Assembly (NCBI GenBank): GCA_021442155.1
Contig: CM038214.1
Location: forward strand, 22,159,808-22,223,807
Source of the DNA: Cymbidium sinense
Taxonomy: Eukaryota; Streptophyta; Magnoliopsida; Asparagales; Orchidaceae
DNA length: 64,000 nt
Direction: 5' to 3'
The notes beneath the pieces are model-generated. The model was not told where the DNA came from and did not search any database. It saw only the letters and a program-made list of their open reading frames with translations. The position numbers and the translations under genes are program-made. Shown here one piece after another: positions 1-13,989 of this stretch. How positions within the stretch are numbered: the stretch's first letter is position 1; the number at the start of each line of letters is the position of its first letter.

Positions 1-3000
1 AAGTTCTCAGGACTGCACCTATCAACAAATCAATTCTCAACATTCAAACTCCTCCTAAAGTAGCACCAAGATAGACAACAGTAATTGGAAGAGAAAAAGA
101 GTTGAGAAGGGGAAATGATTCTTTCACTAGGAAGTTAGCTTATCTATTCATTATCTCTCATTCCAGGGTTAGATGCATATTTCACTCTATGGTTGTTCCT
201 TGGTCCAACCCGTGGATCGCTTGTCCGGAAAGATCAGTCCGGAAAGATCAAGTAAGCTTACAACCTGGTCAGTGAAAAAGTATTATGCATTAGAGCCTTA
301 GATTGACCCCCTACGAAGAGGAGACAGGCTCAAGTGGCCTAATGGATCATCTTATTCTATGATAATCCAAGCAGCAACTCTAATAGTCTACTGGAAACTA
401 GTCTATTTTTGAGCCATTCATTCTCTCCCCTTTACGTTCATGTTCATATGGAAGCTATAGGAAACCCAAAAACTTGGTCCTCATTTCTAGACAAGGTCGA
501 GTTCCTCCCTTCTTATTATTTAGAATTTATATGTTTTGAAAGAAAATAAGACACTTCTCCCTGTCACAATTTCTCTGCCCAAAGGCTATCTTGTGGCCCA
601 AGAGGTGCAAGCAAGGCAGAAAGGGAAAGCAAGATTGCATAAAGAACTAATAACTAACCCTATACCTATCTGTAGAGCATAGAGGGATAGATGTCTTTCT
701 AGATAGTTCATGACTTCTTTCTTGGCAAGGTATAAGAGGGAAAAATAGAAAAAAAGATGTACTAGTAATTATACATCTTATTAAATCCCTAGTTTTTCTT
801 TCAATAAAGACCAGTATTCATATTCACTGGGATACTCTCCAAGAAAGCTAGTTACATAAAAAAAGTAAAAAAGAAAAATGTAGGAAGGGGCAGACTCTAT
901 GAACCGAAAATGCAAATGCTTTTTTTGTTTTAAAAGACTAATATTTTTTGTGCGATAGGGGGGTTGGTTCAGGGATAAAAAAAAGATAGTTTATACAAGA
1001 AGAATTTTTTGATTTACCTGAGTAATAAGAGAAGGTGCATAGCAAAGAATGGTTGATACCTAGTTCGTACAATTTTCTACTCTTATTACTTTTACTGGCC
1101 AGACAAGAATAGATATTTATCTTTCATAGATGATAAGGAACTAGATTTTTTTTCTTATTAGTAGTCCTTAGCACGTTTAGGCATAGTTACTACTTACAAT
1201 AAGAAATTCTTTTACACTCATTATAAAGGAAACCTTAGGGAGAGAAGAAGAGAGTCAAGGAGCATAGCTTATTCTATAAGTAGAAGCTAGTTAACTATCA
1301 TAGTTGTATTTAAGTAATGATCAGAACACATTTCTTCCTTATATTAGAGGAGTTAGACCCTGAGACTAGTATCAAAATTGGACTTCTTAGAAATTGACTG
1401 TCGATTAGAATTATAGGAGGTTTCCCATCTATTCATATTCTTAAATCACTTTCCTAGAGGAAATAAAGAGGGTTCCTTATCAGCATGAAGAAAGGAGCAA
1501 TGAAGCAGTTCTTACATCCGTTCTTGGAAGATAGGGAGTTATTTCACACTCCTCAAAGTAAGCAATGAGTACTAGTTCAATGAAAGTGACATATCATGGA
1601 TGAGGTATAAAAAAAGGAGAAGGTCCATCTTTGCACGAGTTAGGTATAAGCCCACTTCATGAAATAGAAGGAGATGAGCTGATGATAAAAGAGTGCATTG
1701 AGTTCACAGCTAACAGCACAGAAACTCTAAGGACAATAGTTGACACCGCTTCTTGACTTCAGACTTCATTAATGAGTCTTACATGAGAAAGAGAACAAGG
1801 TCCGCTTCCTTAGCTTAGTTTTAAGACTCTAGCTTTCAGTCTTCCATTTCCACGTGAGTGTGCATAGAGATGACTTATGCCAATAGGCAACTGCCACTCT
1901 ATTATATATGCAATTCACTCCAGTAGCTCTTATAGTTGAAGACATAGCTATAAGAGAAGAACAAGAGGACCATGTCTTTGTCTTTACCTTCATCAACATG
2001 AGGCCCAAGTCCAATTCGAAGAAGTGGATTTCTCTCTTTCTCTACAATATTAGACTCTTTTTTCTTTGACACAATCTTTAGAGGGGCATGATAGCAGATA
2101 GGGAATACCTGCATGAATGAGTTATCACATTATTCACCATGAAAAAGAAATAGCTAGAGAAGAGGAAGAATCCACCCACTAATATTACTCATCCTAGTTT
2201 CTCTCCTTGTGGGTGAAGCAGGGAACAAAACAAGCAATTAAGTAAGCCAGGTCAGGGTCATTTCTTACTTATAGATTCAGGGAAAGGGCAATCCTAGGCC
2301 GATGGGAATTTGATCTTCATTAGATGAGAAGATTGGAGAAGCAAGGAGTAGCTCAATTGATTATTTCAATATAAATCTTAGACTATGCCATTGATTGAGA
2401 AGGTTGATCCATCGACTATCAGCTCAAGAGATGAGCCTGTTAGGTAGAAGGCATTTATACATATAATGAAGGAATGCAACTGGAGTGAAGAGATAGTGAT
2501 GGAGGTAAGAGATTGGAGAAAATTAATTTTATGGATACCGTATAACCATTTCTTCAGCTTCAACAAGAGATCACATTCAACTTGGTTCACCTCTTTGGCA
2601 TCATTACTAACGATATAGAATGGATTCTACTAGTTTAATGAACATGACATATTATTGAATTGATTCTTGATCACCTGATCCTCTCCTTAAAAAAGTAGGA
2701 TAGTTATTTCATTCCTCTCGCTTTGCTCGAGCAGATATATACCTCCTCTCACATTGCTCAAGCCTGTAAAAACCAATCCTTTCAATCTCATTATTCGAGG
2801 GATAGGATAAATGGGTTTACCAAATAGATTATATTGAAAATAGAAAAGAAAAATGTGAAATAAGTCTATTTTAAAAAAAATATTAGATATTTGCTTTTTG
2901 AAATAGTATTTTGCTACTTCAATGAAATTATTTTAGAATTTCACAGATTGATTTCTTTGATTTCATAATGTATATAATACACTGACTTTGATTTGATAAG

Positions 3001-5815
3001 TCAAGAATCAATCAAAGGAGATGAGCTTCCTATACTGAAGAAAGGAGAGGAGAATACAAATCATGTTATAAGAAATGAAGCATGTTTTTATTTTTATAGG
3101 TTCAATCACATTACGAAAACCCAAATTAGGACTCTCTCTAACTAGTGCATTATAAGAAGAAGAACTGAAAGGCCAAGGAAAACATTTTAATGCTACCACC
3201 CTACTCCTTAAAAGCTGACCACCTCTTCTTCATCTGTGATGGATGTTGTTGATCAAAAGATCCTCGCCACCACAGCGTAGTCTATAAAGGAAGATCATAA
3301 GAGCAAACATTTCAGAGGCCATATGATGACATCATGGTTAAGAAAGATAGACTATGTCCCTTCAAAGTTTGATACATTTGACGAGATTGGTGATCCAAAA
3401 GAACTTCTCATTTTGAGCATTTATCCAAATTTCAGATGATATTGCTCAACTGAAAAAGCTGCTTATCAAGCAGTTCCCTAGCTTGCTCCAAATGAATGCT
3501 TGTTCCTGGTTCTCTAGATTAAAAGTGAGATCTTTTTGGTTCTAACAACTTTTGGGGCATCTCAGAAGGCTGATCATCTTAGACTGGATCGAAAGATCCA
3601 TGCTTCTACATCACTGAAGTCAGTTAGACAACGTCCTATGGCATTGTTCATGGTTGTCAGTCTTGGGCCTCATGGATCTTAGACTGTCGATATGCTAGCA
3701 ATTACCACATGCTCTTAGCATTGGAGTAAACCTATGCTAGTAGTACTCTAGTCAGCTAGATGCCTTCCTTCGGCCACTACATGATAATGGTCGTGTAGAC
3801 GAATGTAAATGTAAGCTTTGTTTGTGTAGCTATAAGGCTACCCACTCTCTACCTAAATGAAGTTGTAGAAAAACTTAAAATCTTTTCATATTGTAGTTGG
3901 AACAATAAATTCCATCTAGAATCTTCGGTGGCATGACTCAAGTTTGATATATTACAATTTATCTTCTTATTTCAATCCTGAGAAATAGTTTGACCTGCTT
4001 TCAAGTCACTAGTAGGTAAGTGTGACCCCATCCAGTATACTTTCTCTCAAGGAAAGAACAAAAGCAACAAACCTATCTTCTATTTGATGCGTATGAGACA
4101 CATTCTATTTTTTCTGTGAATAACACTATGACATAATGTACTTCACAAAGTGATGACTTGTGAGGTCTATCTTTCTAATTATTTCTACTATGTGAGTCTT
4201 ATAACTCAAAGTTCTAGGAGATGTGAATACATTTTCTACATCAAGAACTTTGTGCAGATACTCACGCTTTCTCTCATTAGAGATAATGATGCATTAGGAG
4301 AGCTGTTAGTATGCCAACACAGCCTTCTATTTCCCCTAAAAAGGATTTAGTTTGCTGTGCATGCTTGAGTTTTGAAGACATAGAACCCTAAGTCTTATGG
4401 CCTATGAGTAAGATAAGTAAGCAAGCAATCTCTTTGTCTCAGTGGAGTGAAGTGATTCAGGTATTTTCAAGTCACTGTTAGCATTTCAATTTTAGTTCCT
4501 AAGGTCGGGCTAAAAGGCTCTACCCCTATAGTTCTTTCTTAGATGCGTGTTCCAATTTCTCGTGCAGTTACATACCTCACCACAATCTTGCTATAAATAG
4601 CAATGGTGTGGGATGTATGAAGGTGTATTATAGTGTATTATATTAGTTGTGCAAAGCTAGGTGCAGTTGTGATTATTGACACAATTTGCATTCTGAGTGT
4701 GAAAACACTCGATTGTGAGTGTTCTTCTTGGTCATTGAGAGAAAGATTAACGATTTATGGAGGGCTAACCATGGTGCTATTTCTTGATGGAAAGTTCCTA
4801 CTTGTGAAGATTGTGTGACATCTAGAGATTTTGTGTTTTCTAGTTAGTGAGGACTATATTTCACATAGTAGCATTTTCACTCATAGTGATGTTGTCTAAT
4901 TACTAGTACTCATTATGGTACTCTTGGTTTCACAAATTCTACATAGTCTTTCAGGGGACTATGTAGTCTTTCTTAATCAGGAATATCTTCCTTTTTAGTT
5001 CCTAATGTTGGTTTGTGGGTCAATATTATTTTTCTACTCTCTCAGTCTGGTTAATCCCCTTATGTTAGAGTTTGATTAAGATGTTGCTCTACCATCATCT
5101 ATAAGACTCACAGTGCCTCTATTCTACTCCTGATTTCATTTCAAAAAGTGCCCGAGGAGTTGGTTAAGCTATGGAATGATTCCTTTGATTAGCATCCCAT
5201 GAAACAAGAAAAAGATGAATAATGGTTCTGTCCTTCTTGTAGGAAGAAAGTCATTTACCAATTCCCAAAGCTACAACCTAGTTTTTCTCACTCAAGTATG
5301 CAATTAAAATGGAGGTTCTAAACGAGCTAGTTTTCTTCCTTTCCATTAAGATCCATGTTCATTTATAGGATTGAAGTGAAGATGCCCCTGACAAGTGTCT
5401 GTAGAAGATAAAGTGGTACAATGAGTTCAAACGATGTCAGATAGCTTTGACAGCAGTCGAAGGGGCTGAAGCTAAAGAAGTCCACTGGGAATGGTGGATC
5501 GATACAAGGCCAAGAGACTAAACAGAAGAATGAGATTCGAATGTTGGATGCATGGTGAAAAGAAAACATTACCTTCACAAACTTAAGCTATAAACACATG
5601 CAAATCCTATACATATTCATAATTACTATCACTCCAAATATTATTATCAGTGACCAATGGCTAACTGACCAAGGTAGCTTCATCTTAAAGAGATGAAGCC
5701 CTACTAAGAAGCTCACAAATTTCCTTCTTGTCGATGGCTCTGTGAAAGCTCACAGACTCAAGAAAACTCTTTTTTGACTAATCTTGTTAATCCAACGTAG
5801 GTCTTTTGGTAAAGC
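1..5815 (+). repeat. Large direct repeat, copy A (runs off the left edge)
   Basis: This segment can be followed almost base by base in 35640-41659, in the same orientation. Position 1 corresponds to 35640, and similarity stops abruptly after the shared GTAGGTCTTTTGGT at 5797-5810 (41641-41654). Sample stretches differ by a few percent, largely transitions. Because the match is already in progress at base 1, the true repeat extends left of the window. Apart from a Gag-like relic near 3.4 kb I recognise no gene in it. The stretches at 1-3300 and 3560-5800 give only short chance-like ORFs with stops in all frames. The copy is shorter than copy B because of two local differences near 270 and 550-590. 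It could be an old segmental duplication or a repeat already present in an inserted organelle molecule; the sequence does not decide between them. Confidence 0.95.
3345..3545 (+). pseudogene. Retrotransposon Gag-like relic (Ty3/gypsy type)
   Basis: Reading across two frameshifts, three adjacent pieces line up with the order seen in plant Ty3/gypsy Gag proteins. First is SKFDTFDEIGDPKE (3356-3403), like the usual KFDxFDGxGDPxEH. Next is EHLSKFQMILLN. Third is KLLIKQFPSLL followed by CSWFSRLK (about 3457-3530), like the usual LLxxQFPxSLxGxAxxWFxxL. Gag would form the particle shell around element RNA. No Gag zinc knuckle, protease or RT follows within this copy, and stops occur throughout, so it is a dead fragment. 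The same relic, with the same general damage, occurs in copy B, so the insertion and at least part of its decay predate the duplication. The family-level call rests on these motifs only. Confidence 0.6.
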
Positions 5816-8800
5816 TCTTTGGTTGAGCTAGTGGATGAGCCAAAAGTTGGTTAAGTTACTCATGATCATGAGCTAGAGTAGTATCACTAGCACTAACATA
5901 AGTAAAAGCTCTAGGTTTATATGAAGCAGTCAATCCACCAGTTATAGAGGCAACAAATACATATTCTTCCACTACCATAAGCAAGAGTGGTTGCAGAGGA
6001 AGCAAGAGTGGTTCGCTCAGTGCCAAGGCCATGAGATTATGAGACCTATTAGACAGCCCTACTTATTGAAGTAGAACCCCAAAACCCCTTCCACTAGAAT
6101 AGTGGTCTTCCACTTCTATGGATGGAGACATGGTAACTTTGTTGGACCACCAGTGAATTTATTGACCTCCCTAAGCTTTTAGAATCTAAGGCCAGGCTCC
6201 CGGCATTCCTGTAGTTGATAAGCCTCTCTTTTTTAGGTTATGACTCTGACTTTGGTATGTCCAACCACATGGAGGGTCACTATCCACAGAATCAACTGAA
6301 TCGATTGAGCCTAACTCAACATCATCTGGGTCTACTAGTTTCAAACCTAGAGCTACTTGTGCTAGATATATTATGACTGTGTTGTGAGCTGCAAAGCCTA
6401 ATTATGTTCATATTCGGTGTTGACTATGCAGGATGAGAAAGAAGGCAATTTGATTCTTAGCGTGGATTCTAGAAGTAGATTCTTAGGACTCTAAAAAGAG
6501 ATCCTCCTAATAAAAAATAAGTGAGCCACCATTTCATAGACACAACCTACCGATGCGATCCACCAGCACCACGAATTACAAAGCCTTTAGTAGATTCTGC
6601 ATTACCAGCAGAAGCAACATAGATACAAATAGCATAAAAAAGGCTGAGTTGGTAGCTAGAAAAGTAGGTTAGATAATTCCATTTTAGAAGATAACTCTCC
6701 CCATAGAAGCCTAGATAACACCTTTAGAGGCATAGGCTGTTGATCACCCATCATAAGAAGCGAGAGAGAAGCTAGGTCGGTCAGTAGCATCTTTCACCAA
6801 TTTTAGAGTCACTTTCTCTATATCCAAAACTGGTCGACCTTTTATCAAAAGTAGAGGCAGGTGAAGATCCAATTGCAGCCCTTTTATCAAAAGCACTAGT
6901 ACTACCTAAGAGCGTGCCTAGCAACATAACCTACAGTAGCTCCTCATTTAGGAGATTTCTATAACTAAGTGGATTCTGAAGTAGTGTTATAACTTCAATT
7001 GAGGGGAGATGTGAATCTTTCTAATGCCAAGATTCTCCCTTTCTAGCTGACTATGAAACACAGCCTGGGGGTGTACCTTGTGGTGCTACAGATAAGGCAT
7101 CTTTATATGTGTTATGGAGCCCTTTTTATTGGGCAGTATATCAAACATGTAAGTCATAGCCTCATGCGGCACTCGGGAGGAGTCCACTCCACAAAGCTGC
7201 AAATTCAGACATCTGTGTTTTTGAAAGGTTTGCGGTCTATCACATTTCTTCCTCCTTAGAAAAAGTCTTTAAAAAGGTGCAGTAATCATAGGATTGCTAT
7301 GTTGGTATATAGTCTTTGCTCTTTCTAAAAGAGAATATGAGTATGGCTGAAGGGACCAAAAGTCTCTCTAGAAACCATACCATACATATACTAGATTACA
7401 CCCCTGGGGAGCATTGTAAGTAGAACTATGTCAAGTTATTGACCAGGTTTGCTTGAATGCTTTTCGCATATGTCCCCTCTGATTCCAAAATTCTGATTCA
7501 ACTTAGTTTTGGTTGTCCACTCCTAAGACCTACATTCACCCTGTTTATGAGGCAAAGGATGTAGACATCTCAAAAGTGAGTAAGCATCTGAACGGCGTGT
7601 GGCATACCTAACTAGTGTCAGTGCACTTTTGACACTGTACCAACCCGAGTAGCTTGCCAAGCTCGAAAGTCTTTGGTTCTCTGATCATGAGGTGCTCATG
7701 ACCTCTAGTTATGATGATCCTTTGCTATATGCAGGGTAGGTACCTTAGGCCTCGGCTAACTTATAAAGAGTGGGATATGATGAATACATGGCTAGAAGTA
7801 GGGAGAATTGGGGTGAAGTTATAGAGTAGTTGCAAGGTGTGAGTGTTTGCAATTTGGTAATCCAATCTGGTAGGCCTTGTTAAGACCTTTAAATGATTGG
7901 GTGATGGAGGTCCTTAGTCACCTTGCCACCGACTGGACTTTCAATCAATTTCTACCTACTCAACAAAAAGATGCATTTGCACTCATTCAACCTTTAAGCT
8001 GCTACTGACACTTTGCCAACAGTTCTAACAATATATATGCTTATTGGCTTGTTCAAGAAATCCTTTGTCAAGTCATGATTATTTTTGATGATCATGATCC
8101 ATTTTAGGGTACCTCAATAGACCAAAGGAAATAACACTTCTCATCCTCCGGGAAGAGTGTATAATTTCACAAAGGGCACTAAGCTTCAAGATGTGAATAA
8201 ATCAGATGTGTACATTTATGCAAGATTCGATGCTCTCTTTCTTTTCTTTGTTTTTGTTGAATGTAATAACAATACCCATCCGCTATGGAAGAGAGCCTTT
8301 TCAAGTGAATGCAATCAGTTTTTGGTTTACTATTATTGCTATTTTAAATGAGAATAAATATACCTTCTTTTGAAAAGAGAAGACCTGATGTCCCTAGCCC
8401 TAATGGACGTCCCTTTCCAGATAGAACCTTTTCTTTCTTTTCAAGAAGAGGCACTGATCTCATCAAGTAAGTTGTTCAATCAGCTCTACTTCTTTTACTT
8501 AGTCATGGGATAGGAGATGAAATTTTCTTCAAGAAGAGAAGCTTGACTCATTTGGACAAGCACCTTCACTTTTTAAAGAAATAGGGAGGGATCCAAGATG
8601 GAATCCATTCTACTCAAAATTATGTATGATAAGTACAATAGCATGAAATCTGAATGAGCATGCCCTAGAAGAGGAGGATGAGGATCAGTCATTCTATTCT
8701 ATTAAGGCAACCTATGCTTTGGAAAGAGAAAGAGAGGGGATGCAACTTTCGAATAGGTTTTTGTTTTCATAGAGTTATGACTTATGAGAAAGAAGCAGTG

Positions 8801-9660
8801 AAGTGATTTCTAAAAGACTAGACTTCTAATAAAAAAGAGTTTAGGACATGCCATGCATTTCTAGAGAGAACAAATACCAGAGGTTAGCATCAGGGCTAGC
8901 TATGTGAACCTCATCCTAACACCTTATCTTATGGTCGAGAAGATCCCATCTTCTCCCCAAAAGTAGCACATCTCAAAGCCTCATATTTCAAATTGTCCTA
9001 GTCTAGTTAGCCATGGAATATTAAATCTAGCTCGACATTGAGGAATGTTGTAGGCAGTTCCATGGTATGAGCTAGCTGTGATACATAAATTGAGGGTAGC
9101 TTGTCTAGGAATGAAAGAAAACCTCAAGTTTGAGCATCGCATCAGGTTTCTGTGATTAGCTTGAGAAGTTGATGCCAGTTTGGTTACCATATCCCAAAAA
9201 AGCTTTGGATTTCTTATTGATCTACACTCGTAGAGTGTAGAGATTCCTCCACATACATATCGAATGCAACTCTTTCCTTAATCTAAGGCCTTAACTTTTA
9301 TTTCAATCTAGCAAAGCAATTTAGGCATGAAAAGGTTTAGGAAGCAAAAGTATCAGACTTAACTTTTACTAGAACATATGGAAACCCATTTTCCAAGAGT
9401 AGATTTTTGAGAGGTTTCGTGACCCCTTTTCATCATTGCTCTCGGGTTATCGACTCATTATTTAGAAAATAGAAATGGAAAATATAGCACCTATATGCAT
9501 CTTGTCATTATCATAGATCTCTGACTCGCTCCTGCATTTTCTTTTTCAGTGGGTATTATAAGAGTTTGTGCCCCCACTGCCTTGTCTTATGAAAGTTTTC
9601 TTATTCTTATGATGTTCTTTGGATGAAAGAAAAAATACATGCTATACTAGAAAGAGAAAG
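5816..9660. other. No recognisable gene (about 3.8 kb)
   Basis: I read this stretch in all frames and saw no domain, tRNA or array. The longest open frames (7053-7259 and 8157-8351 on plus, 8981-9190 on minus) are under 75 codons and match nothing I know. A short local repeat, AGCAAGAGTGGTT, occurs twice near 5980-6015. Its general look (GA- and CTTTCT-rich unique DNA) is compatible with decayed organelle spacer DNA or old transposon DNA, but nothing proves either. Confidence 0.5.
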
Positions 9661-9689
9661 TAACCTCTAAAATGTAAGTGTCTTTATTT

Positions 9690-9788
9690 TAGAATCTTCT
9701 CTTACACCAAATATCAAATGAAGTGAGTGCTAAATCCTTGTGGAATAAGTTGCAAGATCTATTTGAAAGAAAGATGGCCTATTTTTAA
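9690..9788 (+). pseudogene. Ty1/copia Gag-like fragment
   Basis: A short frame reads SNEVSAKSLWNKLQDLFERK (from 9714) and then stops at 9786-9788. This resembles the conserved core of plant Ty1/copia Gag (UBN2/retrotran_gag type), where a phrase close to 'sAKElWdkLexlYerK' is typical. Stops precede and follow it and no further Gag, integrase or RT could be read downstream, so at most a small remnant is present. The match is to one short motif and chance similarity cannot be excluded. Confidence 0.4.
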
Positions 9789-9799
9789 GTCTCCTCTTA

Positions 9800-12440
9800 T
9801 CTGATGTCCATCTCGTCATTAAGCACAAAAGTAGCTTAAGTATTTCCACTCAATCCAACATCACACCGAACAACCCAAAAATTCTCCTTCTTCATCAAAA
9901 AGAATGCTCTAGTAGAAGAAAAAATATTCCCACCAAAGTTGGGAATGAGAAGGGCAATAAAAATGAGATTGAAATAGATTTAGCTGATCAACTATCAGTG
10001 CCAGACCTTATAGCAGGCTGTGAATAAATTGATTTATTTCTAGGTTTTATTGATCAATGTGTATTGAATCTCATTTTTCTTATGTTGATTGCAGATGAAG
10101 CACATTGTGTCTTTCTTGTTTATAGCTAGGGCCCTTCAGCCTTCTATAAATAGGAGGAGTTATTCCATTCAGTCAATTAAGTAGGTAATAGTCAAACTCT
10201 AGAGTTGTTAGCAAATCTGGTACTTGATAAGGTGTAATCGTAGTTCTTGATTGAATCCATAATAGTTTTGAATGTGGTGAAGTTCTCTTTCAAAAGCAAA
10301 GAATGACGTAGGTAGACTAGAAGAGTAGGAAGAGTTTTGGGCTGAAAGCTAAGGAAATGTAACAATATTATGACTTCCTTTTATATGTCATCTAATGTTG
10401 TTCAACAGGGACTATAGACTTGGCTATCTCGACTAGCAATCTTGACCCAGGAATCTTTTTCTTAAGAGCACTCATCCAAAGGCTGCTTTTAGGTCTAAGC
10501 AAAGCAGGTATAGGCACTAGAAAGAGGATGTGTTAACTAATTCTAAACCCAAGGCTATGGTGAAGTAAGAAGATGGCTGCTACTGAATTGAGAGATGCTT
10601 CTTATCATAATCAAGGTAGAACTCTGAGTGAAGAAGAAAGAATAGGCCACCAAGATAGAAATAACCTTGATTTACCCTACTTGTATTGAATAAGTCATCT
10701 TGCACTTACTATACCTTTCCGATTGATTTAGGTGTGTGTGACTTCAAATTGGCACATGAAAGAGGCTAAAGAATCAAAACCCTAAAGTAAAATTGATTAT
10801 CATAGGATAACAACCATGGTAATCTTGCTTGAAGAGTCAAAGGCAAGAAGAGAGTGAATTCTTTGATCTATTTTAGGGTAATGTACTCAATCAAAGTTGC
10901 AAGAGGGGAGAAAGATTTCTACAAACTAAACTGCAAGGGCCTATGAGATTTCAAGCCTTCTTTTCCATTCTATACAGGTAATTTAGTGGTGAGAGGTCAT
11001 CTCAGTCTATGACTTTTGAAAAATGAGAAGCTACAGCAAAAGGGGTTCACTCCACTCAGGCTATCCCAACTACAAGAATAAAAAAAGAGTCAATCTATCT
11101 TAGTGAAGGTGCTCATTCTGCCACAAAACTAGCTAAATAGAAAGAGATGTTTCCAATGAAATCATAGATGTCCACTTCATACTTAGAGTTTGAGATTTCG
11201 GCTTGCTTAGGTTCATTCAAGGCATCTTCATATCTATAAAAGAAAGAAGCTCCTAATTAGGTCCCCTAATCTGAGTTTGAGCTATTTTCTGATAAAACGT
11301 ATTCAAAGAAGAAATGCTTGGCCTTGACCTACCTATGAGACATCTCAATTGTGCATGCCATTTGAAAGTAAAAGCTCCATCCAAGCCAAATAGATGTGCA
11401 TCTTAGGTTGTAAATGTTCTTTTCAACTAGTAAGCCTCTCCCAAGTGTTATGATTTTTCTATAGTCTATTCCCCAAAGCTCCCTTTCTCTAATGGATATT
11501 CTAGAATGTTAGAGATGCACACTTAGCATTAGTGAAATCAGAGCAGTGGGACTGGGAGAGATGAACTATGAATGTTTCTCTAGACTAGCAATTTCACATT
11601 GCTATTTTATGGCATGATAGCCCTTGGAAGGCCATCATACTCTAATGTCATTACCGTTTTGCTAGATGAAAGAAAGAACCATAAGCATTAGATAGCATAG
11701 TGAGAAGGGATGTGTTCATACCCAGTCAGCATCTTACCTTGCAATCTCTAGTGGCTTAGTTTCAGTGAGTTCAAGAGATGAGGATGAAGTAAGTTCAGTT
11801 TCCTTAGGTGATAAAGAATAAGAATTTCATTCAACATAAATTGACTTAGATTAAGAAAAGACATAATGATTGAATCCCCATTTGTCTTTACTACTTGACT
11901 GATGAAAAGCTTGACTTTCCTTATTTGTTTGAATGACTCGATCTAGATGTTTTCCTTCCAAATTTCTTTTCCTATTTCAAAGAAGACTACTTTCAAACTA
12001 ATTTTCTTATGGATTTGACTTGCTTACTAGTACACTCAAAGAGAGGAGACATGGCAAAAAAAAAGCCTAAAAGATCTAGAAAAGCACTAGTCGTGGCATT
12101 GGAAGACTCCATTAGATGGTTTCCTAACATTCAACCAAAAATCTAACCTATCAATAGAAAAAAAATGGGATAGTCAAGAGCAACAAATCTATCTTACTAA
12201 GGAGCTCCCTAATCCAGCCTAGTCAATAGCCCTTACTAATAAGTATTCCCTATGATGATGTCCTATCTACCTTAACTTTTTTTAGATCCTACAAATGCTT
12301 TACATCTATTTCTATATTCCTTTTGTCTAGATAGAGGAGTCTAACCTAGTAATCTAACCAATATACTATTTCATGTCTTATCCTATTTGTAATTATAAGT
12401 CATGTTGGTATATAATTCCATTTAGACTTCATTTCATGTG
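9800..12440. other. No recognisable gene (about 2.6 kb)
   Basis: Only short frames with frequent stops are present on both strands. No domain, RNA gene or tandem array was recognised. Confidence 0.45.
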
Positions 12441-12714
12441 TAAAGTGGATGATCCATATCACGTGACATCTTTGTGTATGCATAATAGTACTTGACTTTA
12501 GTAAGTGAGATTGATGTTGCCATCTCACCCTATTTGATACCTTGCTCAGTTATTGGGTTTCACCACCTTTCTCTTTATGACCAAGCATAACATTGACTAT
12601 TTCATTGCAAAGTTCGGGATGGGAATGTCTCACCAACCTTTGCAATGATGAATCATTGTTACAGAAAGGGGAGTGTGAGGGGGTATGGATTTCCACTCGA
12701 ATGACTAGTCATTT
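12441..12714 (+). repeat. 273-bp direct repeat, left copy
   Basis: The sequence starting TAAAGTGGATGATCCATATC and running to the shared GGGAGTGTGAGGGGGT block and the ACTCG-ATGA-TAGTC tail is repeated at 18006-18278 in the same orientation, with scattered substitutions. The two copies bracket a 5.3-kb composite block holding AT tracts, a plastid-like tRNA relic and a Ty3/gypsy fragment. They could be short LTRs, but I see no primer-binding site directly after this copy and no clear TG...CA ends, so a duplication or rearrangement boundary is equally possible. Confidence 0.85.
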
Positions 12715-13039
12715 AGATAATATTTTAGATCTTATCCATGGAGTGACGAATTCTTGGTCTGACCTATATTTGAACCAGTGTAGACATCTCGCCAATGAAT
12801 TTACAATTTGTCCCCATTAACTGCTCGGGCATCGACCCAAGAAGAATGAATTCTAGGTTTATTGATAATCCATGAGCTACTTCCTTTTGTAGTCCACTAC
12901 CACCAGGAGAAGTCAAGTTCCCATTGCCTTTTGAAAGGGTGATGTCCTAAACCACTAGACGATGGGGCATGCGATTGTCATCATACTATGATGTATGAGT
13001 GATGGTTTGTTCATGAATGTGCTACCCATACTCTATACC

Positions 13040-13042
<3 letters not shown>

Positions 13043-13116
<74 letters not shown>
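13043..13116. repeat. (AT)37 microsatellite
   Basis: A perfect run of 37 AT dinucleotides. It is self-complementary and able to form a cruciform or hairpin. A second, longer AT tract lies about 450 bp to the right. Confidence 0.98.
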
Positions 13117-13119
<3 letters not shown>

Positions 13120-13561
13120 TATTGCATATTTTGATATAACTAATATTCACATTTAATATGAGTTACTAATTTAGTAATATGAAAGTATATTTCATATATG
13201 AAAGAATATGTGAGAAAGTCCTATAAAAAAATATTTATGTATCGTTATTAAGTAAGGTAATATTAAGTGTAATAATAAGAAAATAAAGTAGAAATATAAT
13301 TTTGTACATTAATGAAATATAACAAAAATAAAACAAAGTATAAGATCAATTCAGCTTAGGGAGTTATTAATCTGATAGAAAAAGAGTCAAACTCTCATTT
13401 CTGTTCTTAAATTTGAACTCATTGCTCCATTCAACGTTCTGATGAGTTATGCCTATCGCTATCTCACACTAAGTAAACAAGGATTGAAACATCTTTTTAA
13501 AAGAATTCAGTTTAGGTTACGAATCCCCCATCACATGATTCAAGAAAAGATCTTGAATATC

Positions 13562-13697
<136 letters not shown>

Positions 13698-13913
13698 AGT
13701 CAAGTGAATCTTTTCGATGAAAAGTCAACAAAGCAAGTAGGTTTGACTTTGAAACAATTTAATGCATTTTTTTATTTTCATTTTTACCAAAATGTGAATC
13801 TAACCCACTTTCTATATAAATCAAATTGATTGTTCCATTATTTGTATATGCGCATACAATAGAATCAAAATGAAAGATAAAGACGTGTAATTCATGAATT
13901 GAAAAAGCAAAAT

Positions 13914-13982
13914 GCTCTTTTAACTCGGGTAGAGTAACCCCATGGTAAGGCATAAGTCATTAGTTCAAATCGATAAAGGATT
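13914..13982 (+). pseudogene. trnT-GGU (relic): Decayed plastid-type tRNA-Thr(GGU)
   Basis: The order of elements matches plastid trnT-GGU. They are an acceptor arm starting GCTCTTT, a D-arm like AACTC..GGTAGAGTAA, the anticodon loop ATGGTAA with GGT at 13944-13946, the stem GG..AAGTCAT, and a T-loop TTCAAAT followed by AAAGGA. It is broken: the D-loop is about 2 nt short, one base is missing from the T-arm, and the acceptor stem has lost pairs (13915 faces 13980 as C/A) through C-to-T and G-to-A changes. It therefore should not fold or function. The flanks (roughly 13.75-14.8 kb) are AT-rich spacer-like DNA that may also be plastid-derived. The insert may have come directly from plastid DNA or through the mitochondrion. 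Confidence 0.8.
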
Positions 13983-13989
13983 TTTTTCC

